Below are positions 49,503-57,573 of a stretch of 64,000 nt of DNA, piece after piece (within the stretch, counting starts at the first letter, position 1; the number at the start of each line of letters is the position of its first letter). Origin of the DNA: Cytobacillus purgationiresistens. Lineage in GTDB: Bacteria > Bacillota > Bacilli > Bacillales > Cytobacillaceae. The notes below the pieces were generated by a model. It made no database searches and was not told the origin of the DNA. It saw only the letters and a program-made list of their open reading frames with translations. The DNA lies in assembly GCF_030813235.1 (NCBI RefSeq), contig NZ_JAUSUB010000020.1, positions 38,961-102,960 of the forward strand. The letters run 5' to 3'. Position numbers and translations under genes: made by a program.

Positions 49503-49784
49503 TCAGCTATCTATATTTAATATCTTCCTTATTTCATCTATATTTTGTTCAAATCCAATCAGGACTTTTGGTTTATTCATCCATCCTAACAAGGATTTAT
49601 TTTTAAACACAAAAGCTGGGACAATTCTTGTACCTGTTATTTTGATTAGCTCATCTTCCTTAGACTGGTGTTTGGTTAAATCATAGTCAATATATGATAT
49701 GTCATTCTTGTAAAGAAACTCTTTCCCTGCCTGGCAATCGGAGCAAGTAGGTCTGGTATAGAGCTCAAGTTGGAATTTCCCCAT
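49503..49784 (-). CDS. Glutaredoxin-like thiol-disulfide protein
   Basis: A 93-residue thioredoxin-fold protein with active site TRPTCSDCQAGKEFL (CSDC, residues 14-17) and a TRIVPAFVFKNKSLLGWMN section with the cis-proline. No signal peptide is present, so it acts in the cytosol. It is part of a redox/copper cluster, but has its own ribosome site (AAAGGTGAT) and large spacers on both sides. The partner is unknown; copper chaperone reduction is one possibility. Confidence 0.82.
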   Translation of the reverse strand: MGKFQLELYTRPTCSDCQAGKEFLYKNDISYIDYDLTKHQSKEDELIKITGTRIVPAFVFKNKSLLGWMNKPKVLIGFEQNIDEIRKILNIDS

Positions 49785-49851
49785 AAATAATCACCTTTCA
49801 CTAATATACATGGTCTCAGCCAATTTTCCCTTACTTGGTTTTATCATTTGA

Positions 49852-50605
49852 TTATTTTACCTCTATAACAAATGGATAGGCATTTACTTGTTCTCCAAAC
49901 TTAAATTCAGCCCAAAGCTTATAAATATCTGGCTTATCAAATTGAGTTTCAAACACAGTTTTATCATCCGCAACTGGGTGAACATGGATATATTTTCCCC
50001 CATCTTCATATAAAATAACAACATTGCCTAAGGCGCCTAAATGTGGCTCAGTTTTTGCATCCTTCACATCAAAATTAAGAGTTATCTCTTTGTTGACCTC
50101 CAAGGATTCAGTAGTTAATTCAACCGTTTGACCATTGATGGTCTTTGTAAAATCCGTTCGGCAACGAGATTGTTATCATTGTATTCATGATTCGTTTCAC
50201 CAACATGGAATTCAATAGGTATTACTGAATATTGAAGACCTTTTGGTTTGATGTCAACGAACGATATATAAGAATTACCAACTAAACTTACCTTCTGTTG
50301 GTAGATTCCATCGCCCTTTTTCTCTGGATGTAAATGATGGTACTCTTTTATTCTGAACTGACGACAATAAAATGCATGTATTTTTCATGGGAAACTTCCA
50401 GTTCTGGAACATGATTATTTTTATCTTTTAACTCAATGGTGAGTTCTCCTTTATCATAGGATACCTATGGTGTAACCTCGCTAACCGTGCTTGTACCATG
50501 GTGCTGGTGATGACTATGTTGATAGTTGTGTGATATAAGCTTCTTAAACGATAAATCCTGTAATTGAAAAATATTGTTATCCCATTAAAAATGCAGCTAT
50601 AATTT
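49852..50605 (-). pseudogene. YtkA/FixH-like copper-associated secreted protein, broken
   Basis: A relic of about 240 codons on the minus strand. Readable pieces are YQHSHHQHHGTSTVSE (His-rich), VPELEVSHEKYMHFIVVSSE, YHHLHPEKKGDGIYQQKVSL, VGNSYISFVDIKPKGLQYSV, EFHVGETNHEYNDNNLVA and, in the open last 83 codons, VVILYEDGGKYIHVHPVADD then ELWAEFKFGEQ-like ends. A TAG at 50465-50467 and at least two frameshifts (near 50,350 and 50,165) break it. Its N-terminal signal is not readable. It lies next to the multicopper oxidase and is rich in His, as metal-handling proteins are. Confidence 0.78.
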
Positions 50606-50698
50606 CAAAACGATAAAAACCAAAAGCTTTGTTGGTGCTACCCTGGTATTACCCCTATATCAATTATTTAACTTTATTTTAAATCCACAATAAGACTA

Positions 50699-52252
50699 TT
50701 AATCCACCTTAATTTGACCCATCATACCATTATCTTCATGTTCTAGAATATGACAATGGAACATGTAAACTCCTTTTTCAGTGAACTTAACAGCAATTTT
50801 TGCTTTTTGTCCAGGTTTTAGGGAAATGGTATCTTTTAAACCTAATAAATTGTCAGGAGGCTCCTTTCCATCAATTGATATAACTTGGAATTGTGTACCG
50901 TGAATGTGGAATGGATGATTCATGACTCCCATTGAATCTTTTATATTTTCAATTTCCCATACTTCTGTTTCGTTTTGTTTTTGAGAAAAATCGATTCGAT
51001 TTGCATCAAACTTCTTATCATTAATTGTCACATCTTCGCCCATGCCAGCCAATTTGATTGTTTTTTTTACCTTTTTATTTTTTATTTCATCAGTAAGGGT
51101 AAGATTATTTAATGTTTTTGCTTCATTGGTTGTTTGGGAACTATCTAGAGATTCTTTCAAATGAATTGGCAAAATCGTTGTATTTTCTTCATTAACAAGT
51201 GTAACTACATTTCCCTTCACTTTTGTTAAATCCACAAGAATTTCGGCCCGTTCAGCAGGTGCAATTTCAATCTCTTTTGTTCTGTTTGGCTTATTCAAGA
51301 AACCACCATCACTTGCGATTTGATGAAATTCCATTTCATTATCAAAGTGTAGAGTGTAACTTCTCATATTGGAACCATTTAAAATACGTAAGCGAACTTT
51401 TTTACGATCGACTGTTAGTTTTGGATCGACACCCCCATTGATCAAAAGAGTGTCTCCTGTTGTCCCATCTTCATTCATTACTTTGTCATAATCAAGTTGT
51501 TTATCATCAGTAAATGTTTTATCTTGAAGAATAATTGGAAAATCATCTTCTCCATAAGTTTTTGGAATATCTAATTTTTCACTATTCTTATCATCGATAT
51601 AAAGCAGCCCTGCTAAGCCTTTAAATACTTGTTTTCCAGTTTCATGCATAGGGTGTGGATGAAACCAGAGTGTAGCTGCATCCTGTTTAACGGTAAAGTT
51701 AATTGTTTCAGATTCGCCAGGTTTCAACACCTTATGTGGACCACCGTCTTCGTTACCAGGTACTTCAAGACCATGCCAATGGAAAGTAGTATCTTCTTTT
51801 AAATCGTTAACTAGATGAATAGTTACCTTCTTTCCCTTTTCCACTCGAATCACTGGACCTAAAAAGTCCCCATTATAGCCATATGTTTTTGTTTCAATTC
51901 CTTCAAATAATTCGGAAGTGCCATGCTGCGCTCGAACGGTAAATGAAATGGAATTGTTATCCTCGTGATCCGGTTTTAGTACCTTTGGAAAATTTAATTC
52001 ATTTTTCCCAAGACTACTTTTTAATTCTGTAATGGATTCGTGGCTCATATCCATAGAGGAGTGATCCATCCCCTTCATGTTCATAGAATGACCATTTTGA
52101 TTATTCATGTTTTTTCCTTCCTGATCGTTAGCTGCATTATTTGTTTGCTCATCTGTTTTTGGATTCATATTTGCATACACACTGTAACCCGCGATGACTA
52201 CCCCAAGGTACACGATAGCCGAAATGGCCCAAATCATCATACTTCGTTTCAT
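50699..52252 (-). CDS. Multicopper oxidase (copper-tolerance type)
   Basis: A 517-residue laccase-fold enzyme with an N-terminal anchor (residues 5-27) and a His/Met-rich segment (NGHSMNMKGMDHSSMDMSH). Copper ligands are complete: HWHGLEVPG, WFHPHPMHETG (type 2/3), HPFHIHGTQFQV and FHCHILEHEDNGMMG (type 1 with the HCH bridge). It likely oxidises Cu(I) or phenols at the cell surface, guarding against copper. It starts 22 bp behind copA and is in the same operon. The signal is not a lipobox but a transmembrane segment. Confidence 0.93.
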   Translation of the reverse strand: MKRSMMIWAISAIVYLGVVIAGYSVYANMNPKTDEQTNNAANDQEGKNMNNQNGHSMNMKGMDHSSMDMSHESITELKSSLGKNELNFPKVLKPDHEDNNSISFTVRAQHGTSELFEGIETKTYGYNGDFLGPVIRVEKGKKVTIHLVNDLKEDTTFHWHGLEVPGNEDGGPHKVLKPGESETINFTVKQDAATLWFHPHPMHETGKQVFKGLAGLLYIDDKNSEKLDIPKTYGEDDFPIILQDKTFTDDKQLDYDKVMNEDGTTGDTLLINGGVDPKLTVDRKKVRLRILNGSNMRSYTLHFDNEMEFHQIASDGGFLNKPNRTKEIEIAPAERAEILVDLTKVKGNVVTLVNEENTTILPIHLKESLDSSQTTNEAKTLNNLTLTDEIKNKKVKKTIKLAGMGEDVTINDKKFDANRIDFSQKQNETEVWEIENIKDSMGVMNHPFHIHGTQFQVISIDGKEPPDNLLGLKDTISLKPGQKAKIAVKFTEKGVYMFHCHILEHEDNGMMGQIKVD

Positions 52253-52274
52253 ATGTGCCTCCTCCTTTCTGCAT

Positions 52275-54692
52275 TTAAGCCTTTAACTTAATCCTCTGTA
52301 GTCTTAGGGCGTTGAGAACAACCGATACAGAACTAAACGCCATCGCTGCACCGGCTAACCATGGAGCTAAGAAACCTACTGCAGCTATTGGGACACCCAA
52401 ACTGTTATACGCAAGAGCCCAGAAAAGATTTTGCTTAATATTCGTGATCGTCTTCTTACTCATGAAAATCGCGTCTGCAATACTTGTTAAATCACCTCGA
52501 ATGAGAGTAATATCTGCAGCTTCCATTGCCACATCGGTACCTGTACCAATCGCCATCCCAATATCAGCTGTTGCCAGTGCTGGGGCATCATTAATTCCAT
52601 CCCCTACCATGGCCACTTTTTTGCCAGCTTGCTGAAGCTTTTTCACTTCTTCCGCCTTACCTTCTGGTAAAACCTCTGCAATGACCTGCTTAATGCCAAC
52701 TTGATCCGCAATCGCTTGAGCCGTTTGGGTGTTATCCCCTGTGATCATCACTACGTCTAAGCCCATGTTGTGCAAACGGGCAATGGCTTCTTTTGATGTT
52801 TCCTTGATCGTATCGGCTACGGCAACAATACCCGCATAGCGGCCGTCAATGGCCACTAACATGGCTGTTTTCCCTTGCTTCTCCAAGTTCTCCATTTTTG
52901 CTAATTCATTTTGCACATCGATGTTATGTTTCGCCATGAGTCTGCGTGTACCGATGAATAATTGTTTACCATTCACCGTCGATTGGATTCCGAAACCAGG
53001 AATGGCTTCAAATGTATCCGATGACCCTAGCTCAATTCCTTTTTCCTTAATCCCTTCAACGATCGCTTCGGCAAGTGGGTGTTCTGAGTTTCTCTCTGAC
53101 GTACCAACAAGCACAAGAAATTCCGTTTCATCCATACCTTCTGCTAAAATAACATCTGTTAAAGATGGTTTACCATTTGTAACCGTGCCTGTTTTATCAA
53201 GAATAATCGTATCTAAACGGTGAGTCGTTTCAAGGTGCTCTCCGCCTTTAAATAAAATCCCAAATTCAGCTGCACGACCTGAGCCAGCCATAATGGAAGT
53301 TGGTGTAGCAAGACCAAGTGCACAAGGGCAAGCAATGACTAATACGGCAATGAATTTTTCAAGGGCCTCCGCAAACTCTCCAGGACTTACGGCAAAATAC
53401 CACACAAGGAAGGTTACGATTGCTATACTCACTACAATCGGTACGAAAATACCTGAAATCACGTCAGCTAAACGCTGGATCGGCGCTTTAGAACCTTGTG
53501 CTTCTTCAACTACCTTAATAATTTGAGCTAAAGCTGTATCTTTTCCAACTTTTGTTGCTTTAATTTTTAGGAAACCATTTTTATTAATGGTTGATCCAAT
53601 CACATGGTCTCCAATGGTTTTATCGACTGGAATACTTTCCCCTGTCAACATAGATTCATCAAGCGCTGACCTGCCTTCAACAATTTCACCATCTACTGGT
53701 ACTTTTTCACCTGGTTTCACAAAAACAATATCGCCTTCCAAGACTTCTTCGATCGGAATGATCATCTCTTGGCCATCACGAGCTACCGTCGCATTTTTCG
53801 CCTGTAATCCCATTAATTTCTTAATTGCCTCAGACGATCGGCCTTTTGCCTTCGCTTCGAACAGTTTACCTAATATAATTAAGGTAATAAGAACAGCACT
53901 AGTTTCATAATAGAGCTCGACCATATGAGCGTTTGAACCAATCGACATAATACTTAGATATAGACTATAGAAATAAGCAGCTGATGTACCTAATGCAACG
54001 AGTACATCCATGTTTGCACTCTTATTTCTTAACGCCTTATAAGCTCCAACATAGAATTGTCTACCTACTATAAATTGAACAGGTGTAGCGAGGGCGAATT
54101 GTACCCAAGGATTCATAAACATGTCAGGTAACCAAATGAAAGACGTAAATTCAAAGTGACTAACCATTGCCCACAATAACGGGAATGATAAAATGGCAGA
54201 GAAAAGAAACTTTCCTTGTTGCTTTTCGATTTCTTTTTGTCGATGGTCAACCTTTTCCCCTGCATTTTCTTTCTTTTGTTCAAGTGTATAGCCTAGCTTT
54301 TTAATTGCCTCTTTCATATCAGGGATAGAGACTTGATCAGGATTATATTCCACAAGAACAGTTTCTATTGCAAAGTTAACACCTGCTTTTTCAACTCCAT
54401 CTAGCTTATTTAAACGTTTTTCAATTTTTGTTGCACAAGCAGCACAAGTCATCCCTGTGATATCAAACTCGACCTTATCGCTTACAACGCCATACCCCAA
54501 GGATTGGACTTTCTCCTTAAATTTCGTTACGTCTGTTTTATCTGGGTCATATTTAATTTTTGTTTTCTCAAGTGCCAAATTAACGTTTGCATCTTCTACC
54601 CCTTCAATCTTTTTCAGCCCTTTTTCAATCTTTGTTGCACAGGCAGCACAGGTCATTCCTGTTATTTGAAGGGTTACTTCCTTTTGACTCAT
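52275..54692 (-). CDS. copA: Copper-exporting P-type ATPase
   Basis: An 805-residue P1B-1 ATPase. Two heavy-metal domains each carry GMTCAACATKIEK (residues 12-24 and about 80-92). Eight membrane helices follow, with the CPC motif ACPCALGLATP (near 455), DKTGTVTNGKP (phosphorylation), SEHPLAEAI and GDGINDAPALATADIGMAIG. It pumps Cu(I) out of the cell. A CsoR-type box lies 22 bp before the gene, and copZ is upstream after a hairpin. Sequence and length are normal. Confidence 0.97.
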   Translation of the reverse strand: MSQKEVTLQITGMTCAACATKIEKGLKKIEGVEDANVNLALEKTKIKYDPDKTDVTKFKEKVQSLGYGVVSDKVEFDITGMTCAACATKIEKRLNKLDGVEKAGVNFAIETVLVEYNPDQVSIPDMKEAIKKLGYTLEQKKENAGEKVDHRQKEIEKQQGKFLFSAILSFPLLWAMVSHFEFTSFIWLPDMFMNPWVQFALATPVQFIVGRQFYVGAYKALRNKSANMDVLVALGTSAAYFYSLYLSIMSIGSNAHMVELYYETSAVLITLIILGKLFEAKAKGRSSEAIKKLMGLQAKNATVARDGQEMIIPIEEVLEGDIVFVKPGEKVPVDGEIVEGRSALDESMLTGESIPVDKTIGDHVIGSTINKNGFLKIKATKVGKDTALAQIIKVVEEAQGSKAPIQRLADVISGIFVPIVVSIAIVTFLVWYFAVSPGEFAEALEKFIAVLVIACPCALGLATPTSIMAGSGRAAEFGILFKGGEHLETTHRLDTIILDKTGTVTNGKPSLTDVILAEGMDETEFLVLVGTSERNSEHPLAEAIVEGIKEKGIELGSSDTFEAIPGFGIQSTVNGKQLFIGTRRLMAKHNIDVQNELAKMENLEKQGKTAMLVAIDGRYAGIVAVADTIKETSKEAIARLHNMGLDVVMITGDNTQTAQAIADQVGIKQVIAEVLPEGKAEEVKKLQQAGKKVAMVGDGINDAPALATADIGMAIGTGTDVAMEAADITLIRGDLTSIADAIFMSKKTITNIKQNLFWALAYNSLGVPIAAVGFLAPWLAGAAMAFSSVSVVLNALRLQRIKLKA

Positions 54693-54713
54693 GTTTCCTC
54701 ACTCCTAACTTCT

Positions 54714-54730
54714 ATACTATAGTGGGGTAT
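54714..54730 (-). promoter_or_regulatory. CsoR-type operator box before copA
   Basis: ATACT-N7-GGTAT, an inverted 5-bp repeat with 7-base spacer, about 22 bp from the copA start and over the likely -10 region (TATAGT on the minus strand). Confidence 0.65.
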
Positions 54731-54744
54731 GTGTTTTTCCGAAA

Positions 54745-54777
54745 TAGATCGTGCTGAAAATCAGCACGATCTTTTTA
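54745..54777. terminator. Hairpin between copZ and copA
   Basis: GATCGTGCTGA and TCAGCACGATC are exact complements around AAA; T5 follows on the plus strand, and a short T stretch on the minus strand. It may weaken copZ-copA co-transcription, which fits copA having its own box. Confidence 0.68.
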
Positions 54778-54786
54778 CAGTTTTCT

Positions 54787-55020
54787 TTAATGGCAACTTT
54801 GACCTTTTGTAGGTTGCTCTACATCATACCCCTGATCTTCAATAACATCTGTAATTTCTTTCAAGCTTACTGTATTTGAATCAAATGTAACATCGACTTT
54901 CCCTTCATCAAGATGTACCTTGACGGATTCAACGCCATTTAATTTACCCACATTTCCTTCAATTGAATTAATGCAATGTCCACAAGACATTCCTTGTACA
55001 TTAAGTGTTACTTGTTGCAT
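54787..55020 (-). CDS. copZ: Copper chaperone CopZ
   Basis: A 77-residue ferredoxin-fold metallochaperone with GMSCGHC (C13 and C16) that binds Cu(I) and delivers it to CopA. It starts at ATG 55018-55020 after AAGGAGGAA. The C-terminal tail has an extra QSCH. A CsoR-type box lies 55 bp upstream. Confidence 0.95.
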   Translation of the reverse strand: MQQVTLNVQGMSCGHCINSIEGNVGKLNGVESVKVHLDEGKVDVTFDSNTVSLKEITDVIEDQGYDVEQPTKGQSCH

Positions 55021-55074
55021 AAATAATTCCTCCTTAATTGATTTTCTTAGTCTTTCTATATTTATTATATTACT

Positions 55075-55091
55075 ATACCCTGGTATGGTAT
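55075..55091 (-). promoter_or_regulatory. CsoR-type operator box before copZ
   Basis: ATACC-N7-GGTAT, the canonical inverted repeat of this set, 55 bp upstream of the copZ start. Confidence 0.72.
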
Positions 55092-55117
55092 TAAATGAAA
55101 ACTTTTAAATTTATTTT

Positions 55118-55415
55118 GTTATTTTAGAAACGGTGGTTAAAAACTCTTTTACAATGTCAGGATCATCTTGTCTCAACCGTTCAATCACGCAAGTGTTAAT
55201 ATGACTCTAATGCTGCTTGAGCTGCTGAGATTTGGTGTAAAATATCATCACAATAAGTTTTTCTCGTCATCATATTTTTTTCCTTTAATTTGACCCTCAA
55301 TTCTGTTCATCCCTTAATGAGTTTGTCTTGTAAGTCACTTGGATAGTTTCCACTTTCTTTTTCTTGTTTGCTACAACATGTTTCATCAGAAATTATTATT
55401 GTCTCCCAATCTTAT
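55118..55415 (-). pseudogene. Second CsoR/FrmR-family regulator, decayed
   Basis: Minus-strand frames give DETCCSKQEKESGNYPSDLQ, then NRIEGQIKG, YCDDILHQISAAQAALES and, after a shift, RQDDPDIVKEFLTTVSKI. These follow the DUF156 fold of metal-sensing repressors (RLxRIEGQI, YC-DIL-QISA). Stops and frameshifts around 55,200-55,310 break it. It precedes copZ, so it was probably the original first gene of a csoR-copZ-copA operon. Confidence 0.8.
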
Positions 55416-55479
55416 ACCCCCTTTCGAAGTAGAATTAACTGCCTAACATATCGGCTCGTTAACATAAATTCACTATACT

Positions 55480-55496
55480 ATACCTATGTTGGGTAT
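55480..55496 (-). promoter_or_regulatory. CsoR-type operator box upstream of the decayed regulator
   Basis: ATACC-N7-GGTAT, with the same arms as the copZ box, about 70 bp before the decayed csoR-like gene and behind the intact csoR terminator. Confidence 0.72.
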
Positions 55497-55510
55497 GTCA
55501 ACACCTAAAA

Positions 55511-55542
55511 TATAAAGCCAGCATACAATGTCTGGCTTTATG
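55511..55542 (-). terminator. Terminator of csoR
   Basis: ATAAAGCCAG and CTGGCTTTAT pair around a 10-base loop at the end of csoR, with a modest T-rich tail on the minus strand. Confidence 0.72.
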
Positions 55543-55848
55543 CTATGTGGACTTAGAAAACCGTTTAAAAACTTCCATTAATTCTTGAATCGCTTCTTCT
55601 CCATCCCCATCCTTTATCGCATCAGATACACAATGCTGTGTATGCTTTTCCAATAAATGAAGGCCTACTTTATTCATGGCTGCATTGATAGCAGAGATTT
55701 GGGTAAGAATATCCACACAATATCGCTCATTTTCAATCATACTTTGAATACCACGTACTTGACCCTCTATCCGTTTTAATCGGGTAATTAACTGATCTTT
55801 TTCTTTTGTTGATCTCTGTGTTACCTTTATTTCTTCAGCGTTGTTCAT
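55543..55848 (-). CDS. csoR: Copper-sensing repressor CsoR
   Basis: A 101-residue all-helical repressor, start ATG 55846-55848 (MNNAEEIKVTQRS) after GAAGGTGA; the longer frame to 55,965 has no site. The Cu(I) site C44, H69 and C73 (RYCVDIL, EKHTQHC) is complete. Apo-CsoR blocks promoters and releases on Cu(I) binding. A box lies about 55 bp upstream, between it and the divergent copper-storage relic, so it can control itself and that gene. Confidence 0.95.
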   Translation of the reverse strand: MNNAEEIKVTQRSTKEKDQLITRLKRIEGQVRGIQSMIENERYCVDILTQISAINAAMNKVGLHLLEKHTQHCVSDAIKDGDGEEAIQELMEVFKRFSKST

Positions 55849-55900
55849 ACAAGCGTCACCTTCATTTCTTAAAAATATTTTATAAATTAAATGTTTAAGT

Positions 55901-55917
55901 ATACGTAACTGGGGTAC
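55901..55917. promoter_or_regulatory. CsoR-type operator box in the csoR/csp spacer
   Basis: ATACG-N7-GGTAC, one base off in each arm of the ATACC-N7-GGTAT pattern, placed between the divergent csoR and copper-storage genes. Confidence 0.62.
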
Positions 55918-55957
55918 GATATGATTGTACCATAACTTAGGAGGAATATGAAAATGC

Positions 55958-56164
55958 ATGAACAATTTTAAAAAGTGTATTGAAGAATGTCTTGCTTGTT
56001 TAACAGAGTGTAATCATTGTTATGATGCATGTTTAAAACAAGAGGATGTCAAAATAGTAGCAGAATGCATCCGACTTACTCGAGAGTACGCTGACATTTG
56101 TCGCATCTGCCATGTCTCGTGGAAGTCAGTTTTCTTCTCAGATTTGTCAACTATGTGCTGACAT
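55958..56164 (+). pseudogene. Four-helix-bundle copper storage protein (Csp type), truncated
   Basis: It starts at ATG 55958 after AGGAGGAATATG. Residues MNNFKKCIEECLACLTECNH, CYDACLKQEDVKIVAECIRL and TREYADICR are the cysteine-rich helices 1-3. A shift near 56,100 moves the frame; the other frame continues SAMSRGSQFSSQICQLCADI and then TAA. Normally another 35 residues with a His/Cys-rich fourth helix follow. The relic is opposite csoR and shares a box with it. Csp proteins store many Cu(I) ions on cysteine thiolates. Confidence 0.82.
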
Positions 56165-56349
56165 TTAACCAGTATTCGGTATCGGCTAACATATATGGTA
56201 GTTTTATTTCCTACTTTGTGACTCTACCCATACTTGTAGATTCAAAATAAAGATTGATTGAAACCAACTTTAATTCTTAAACTAACACTAATAGGGGTCC
56301 AAGGTTCTTTCAACAAAGCGTGAATTTTGCACACTAAGAAAATTCAAAT

Positions 56350-56397
56350 AAATAAAGTCTATTTCTTTTAATTTATAAGAAATAGGCTTTATTGTCT
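56350..56397 (-). terminator. Terminator of the ClbS/DfsB-like gene
   Basis: On the minus strand AATAAAGCCTATTTCTT pairs with AAGAAATAGACTTTATT, with a T-rich tail. Confidence 0.78.
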
Positions 56398-56436
56398 TTT
56401 GTCTAACTGTCTGGATACTTACTTTTCTTAAATCAC

Positions 56437-56946
56437 TTATAAAACTATTTTTTTCCATTTGCGTATTTTAGTTCTAAAATTCGTAAATGGAGCAACTGTA
56501 TTGATATGCACCCATTTCCAAACAGGCCACATTGCTTTTGTTGTGGCCCATTTTCTTTGTTCTGGTTGGAATAATTCTGCTTCAGAAAGTTCATTTATCC
56601 AATCGACTAACATTTGGACTAACTTTGTCAATTCTTCCTCCTGCTGTTTTAAGGTTAAAATACCGTATTGCTCATAAAAAGATTGATATAGTCCACCTAA
56701 GTTATTCCATTTGTAGTCTGGAGTGGGCGTTTGTACATCAAGTCCACATTGTTCGTCTTTTTCCCATGACAACAACAAGTTAATCCACCCCAGTTGATAA
56801 GAAAGTATTTCAGAAGGAGATTTATCCACTTCAGAGATATGTTTACCTCTCAACTCTTCAGGAATCCCCTTAAATTCTTCAATAAATTTCTTATAGGCTC
56901 TATCGATTGATTCAATTAATTCTTCAGCATTAGAGTACTGTTTCAT
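56437..56946 (-). CDS. ClbS/DfsB-family four-helix-bundle protein
   Basis: A 169-residue protein, all-helical, with the family pattern YSNAEELIESIDRAYKKFIE, SPSEILSYQLGWINLLLSWE and PEQRKWATTKAMWPVWKWVH then TVAPFTNFRTKIRKW. ClbS from E. coli protects against colibactin; DfsB-like homologues in Firmicutes (DUF1706) have no proven substrate. A role in detoxifying an electrophilic compound is inferred. It has its own terminator and no visible operon partner. Confidence 0.86.
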   Translation of the reverse strand: MKQYSNAEELIESIDRAYKKFIEEFKGIPEELRGKHISEVDKSPSEILSYQLGWINLLLSWEKDEQCGLDVQTPTPDYKWNNLGGLYQSFYEQYGILTLKQQEEELTKLVQMLVDWINELSEAELFQPEQRKWATTKAMWPVWKWVHINTVAPFTNFRTKIRKWKKIVL

Positions 56947-57029
56947 AATTCTTTCACACCTTTATTTTTGATACCTTAAGTATATGATAGAATGGTATCA
57001 AAACATGGTACTATTAGGAGATTTTTATA

Positions 57030-57250
57030 AAAAAAGACGAGCGTCATGCCCATTAAATTTGTAAACGCTTTAGCGATATAGCTTACAATCGTAATTCCTA
57101 TCTGTGTATTCATTAATAAAAATCCCAAGACTAACTGAAGGATCAACATACTCGCAATGGGTCTGATTTTAATTTCTTTTTTATCTTTACAAACTATAAA
57201 CGTAATCCGAACACTAACAATAGTCCTGTAACCAAAATATTACTTTCACT
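57030..57250 (-). pseudogene. NupC-type nucleoside transporter N-terminal relic
   Basis: One minus-strand frame gives ITFIVCKDKKEIKIRPIASM, LILQLVLGFLLMNTQIGITI and VSYIAKAFTNLMG. This fits the first 60-70 residues of concentrative nucleoside transporters. There is no start with a ribosome site and nothing of the remaining 330 residues, so it is a fragment. Confidence 0.6.
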
Positions 57251-57286
57251 TCTCATCCCCACTTGTCCGTTTATAAATTTTAACAG

Positions 57287-57333
57287 GACGGAAACATTGA
57301 CTATTTAAGCAAAAGTAATGATAGTCAATGTTT
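57287..57333. repeat. Isolated hairpin
   Basis: GAAACATTGACTAT and ATAGTCAATGTTTC are exact 14-base complements around a loop of about 16 bases. It might be a relic terminator or IS end; no gene is assigned to it. Confidence 0.55.
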
Positions 57334-57573
57334 CTGCCTATTTTTGAATGATTTATTCAACTATAACGCATCAATTATTGATGAACGTTCATTTCTTCGT
57401 TACTTTCTCGGCGAAGAAATAGTAGGATGCGAAACAAAAGGAGATCTTACTCTACTCACCCTTTACGGATATGCTTTCAATAAGTACTCAAATTATATTA
57501 AACATAATAGATTACACGTCTTTTTCATACAATTGATTTAAGTTGATATCGTAAAGTGAATATATGCCTTTTT

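Noticed and set aside
50638..50660. Further CsoR box (TACCCTGGTATTACCCC)
   Set aside because: Arms and spacing differ from the four consistent boxes.
57344..57541. 65-codon plus-strand open frame (MNDLFNYNASIIDERSFLRY...)
   Set aside because: No ribosome site, no known family, starts directly behind a hairpin, and codon use is ordinary AT noise.
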